This document shows, one piece after another, positions 49,134 to 50,139 of a stretch of DNA of 50,139 bases. Made by a program: the position numbers and the translations under genes. Numbering within the stretch: position 1 is the first letter of the stretch; each line of letters starts with the position of its first letter. The stretch spans positions 1 through 50,139 of the forward strand of contig JAVBNN010000012.1 in assembly GCA_031551525.1 (NCBI GenBank), read 5' to 3'. Under the pieces are notes generated by a model. The model ran no database searches. It was not told the origin of the DNA and saw only the letters and a list, made by a program, of their open reading frames with translations. This DNA comes from JAVBNN01 sp031551525 (lineage in GTDB: Bacteria > Bacillota > Negativicutes > Acidaminococcales > JAISLQ01).

Positions 49134-49820
49134 GTGGATAATCAAAACTCTCAGCCTATTACTGAATTTAGAAGCAAAACCAAAAAACTTGGCTTGGCCT
49201 GTGTTACAGTTGCCCTTATCGCCAATTATCTGCCGGCAATTTATGTTTCAACAGTAACGGGGATGTTTCCATCTGCCGGAGAATTATTTAAACTATGGCT
49301 TGCTGCCGCCGCGGCGTTCGGTGTCGGCTACTTCGTGCAGCCTATTTCTTTCTTTCCCATGATAAACGCCGCCGGGTCTTATATGGCGTGGATATGCGGT
49401 AATGTTGGCGAACTTCGCGTGCCGGCCGCAACAATGGCGCAAAAAGTCACCAACTGCGAACCGGGTTCGCCCAAAGCGGAAATAATGTCTACTATAGGCA
49501 TTGCCTCTTCCATCATCGTATCCGCATCGATGATAACTTTTTTCACGGTGGTGGGCGCACAGTTAATGCCTATGATGCCCAAAGCGGTTCTTAAAGGTTT
49601 CACCTTCATCCTGCCCGCCATCCTCGGCGCCGTTTACGCTGATTTGTGCAGCAAAAACCTGATTTTGGGAGCAATAGTGCTCTGCACCTCGATATTAGGC
49701 ACAATCTATTTCCCCAAAATGGGCGTTCCAGGAGGCATGTTGATGCTGGTAAACATTATCGTCGCCATATGCGTTGCGAGAATATATCACAATATGAAAA
49801 ATAAGAAACCAGCTCAATAA
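49134..49820 (+). CDS. Membrane protein, partner of DUF5058
   Basis: 228 residues, about six helices. GTG 49134 has AAAGGAG with an 8-bp gap; an earlier GTG (49125) lies inside that site. The loop between helices 3 and 4 (CEPGSPKAEIMSTIGIASS) is Pro/Gly-rich, and a GVPGGMLMLVNIIVAI helix ends the protein. Operon position between DUF5058 and CaiB/BaiF suggests uptake of an organic acid that is then activated with CoA; inference. Confidence 0.8.
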   Translation: MDNQNSQPITEFRSKTKKLGLACVTVALIANYLPAIYVSTVTGMFPSAGELFKLWLAAAAAFGVGYFVQPISFFPMINAAGSYMAWICGNVGELRVPAATMAQKVTNCEPGSPKAEIMSTIGIASSIIVSASMITFFTVVGAQLMPMMPKAVLKGFTFILPAILGAVYADLCSKNLILGAIVLCTSILGTIYFPKMGVPGGMLMLVNIIVAICVARIYHNMKNKKPAQ

Positions 49821-49893
49821 GCATTTGCCGACCTTATAATAGACCGGTTTCAGGTATGGCAGGTTTTTCATAAAACAAACAGGAGGTAATTCA

Positions 49894-50139
49894 ATGGGAC
49901 CATTACAAGGATTAAAGGTACTTGATTTATCGAGAGTTCTGGCCGGGCCATACTGCGGTATGATGCTGGCTGACTACGGCGCCAACGTCTATAAGATCGA
50001 ACCGCCGGAAGTAGGCGACGACTCGCGAGCCTTTGGGCCTTTTGTCGGCAAGGAAAGCGCTTATTTTATGAGCCTTAACCGCAACAAACGCTCTATGGTC
50101 TTGGATTTCAAAAAACAGTCCAACATCGAAGTCTTTAAA
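49894..50139 (+). CDS. Family III CoA-transferase (CaiB/BaiF), 5' part
   Basis: First 82 residues only; the gene runs off the window. GPLQGLKVLDLSRVLAGPYC, then MLADYGANVYKIEPP and NRNKRSMVLDFKK are the standard start of class III CoA-transferases that pass CoA between carboxylic acids. The catalytic aspartate lies further on and is not in the window. GGAGG ahead of the ATG. Same operon as the two membrane genes by spacing (73 bp). Confidence 0.93.
   Translation, partial: MGPLQGLKVLDLSRVLAGPYCGMMLADYGANVYKIEPPEVGDDSRAFGPFVGKESAYFMSLNRNKRSMVLDFKKQSNIEVFK

Overview
The window looks like a chromosomal segment of a diderm Firmicute, most probably a Negativicute. Genes carry strong Firmicute-type AGGAGG ribosome sites and start at ATG, GTG or TTG, and Glu/Asn-tRNA amidation uses GatCAB. 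Yet there is an outer-membrane beta-barrel porin, several exported proteins with Gram-negative-style signal peptides, and a phage gene pair shaped like an outer-membrane-disrupting spanin. Genus cannot be fixed from the sequence alone.

Left arm (1-7532): a C-terminal scrap of a REP-associated tyrosine transposase, a 23-copy hexanucleotide tract, the gatCAB operon, a hotdog thioesterase, a pair of inverted GTAG-headed palindromes, a copZ-copA copper export operon, and tRNA-Arg(ACG) behind a consensus sigma-70 promoter.

Prophage (about 7533-26911): a tyrosine integrase abuts the tRNA. A LexA-like box lies between it and an unknown cargo gene. Then come a DnaQ-like exonuclease, a P63C protein and a cleavable CI-type repressor facing a Cro-like gene across an operator cluster. 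A run of small early genes follows, including a predicted minus-strand small RNA, then a Rha-type regulator. The map then jumps directly to a contractile tail module: sheath, tube, assembly chaperone with a -1 frame extension, tape measure, hub, spike, gp25, J, I, fibre stub, M15 peptidase and overlapping spanin-like frames. No terminase, portal, protease, capsid or replication gene is present. The sheath lacks its extreme N-terminus, and the fibre and M15 genes are fused out of frame. I read these as two deletion scars, so the element is a headless, probably decayed prophage or an eroding tailocin.

Middle (27025-31755): a class II Fic protein with its own promoter and dyad, a conserved hypothetical gene, a membrane metallophosphoesterase, an HD-domain protein, YjbQ and a GNAT acetyltransferase.

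Defence island (31955-37123): four genes packed on one strand encode a nuclease-methylase fusion, a two-domain specificity subunit, a HEPN-like protein and a PD-(D/E)XK/DUF5655-like protein. There is no HsdR helicase. The first two resemble BcgI-type (type IIB) systems; the other two may be added effectors.

Right arm (37229-50139): a cytoplasmic AnsB-like asparaginase, two DUF805 proteins around an exported protein, a second copy of the small-RNA unit seen in the prophage, a DUF1638 protein, and a series of exported proteins (WG-repeat, two unknown, porin, TPR). The end holds an operon of two membrane proteins (DUF5058 and partner) and a family III CoA-transferase cut by the window edge. A 21-bp-phased array of ACAATAT motifs lies upstream of this operon.
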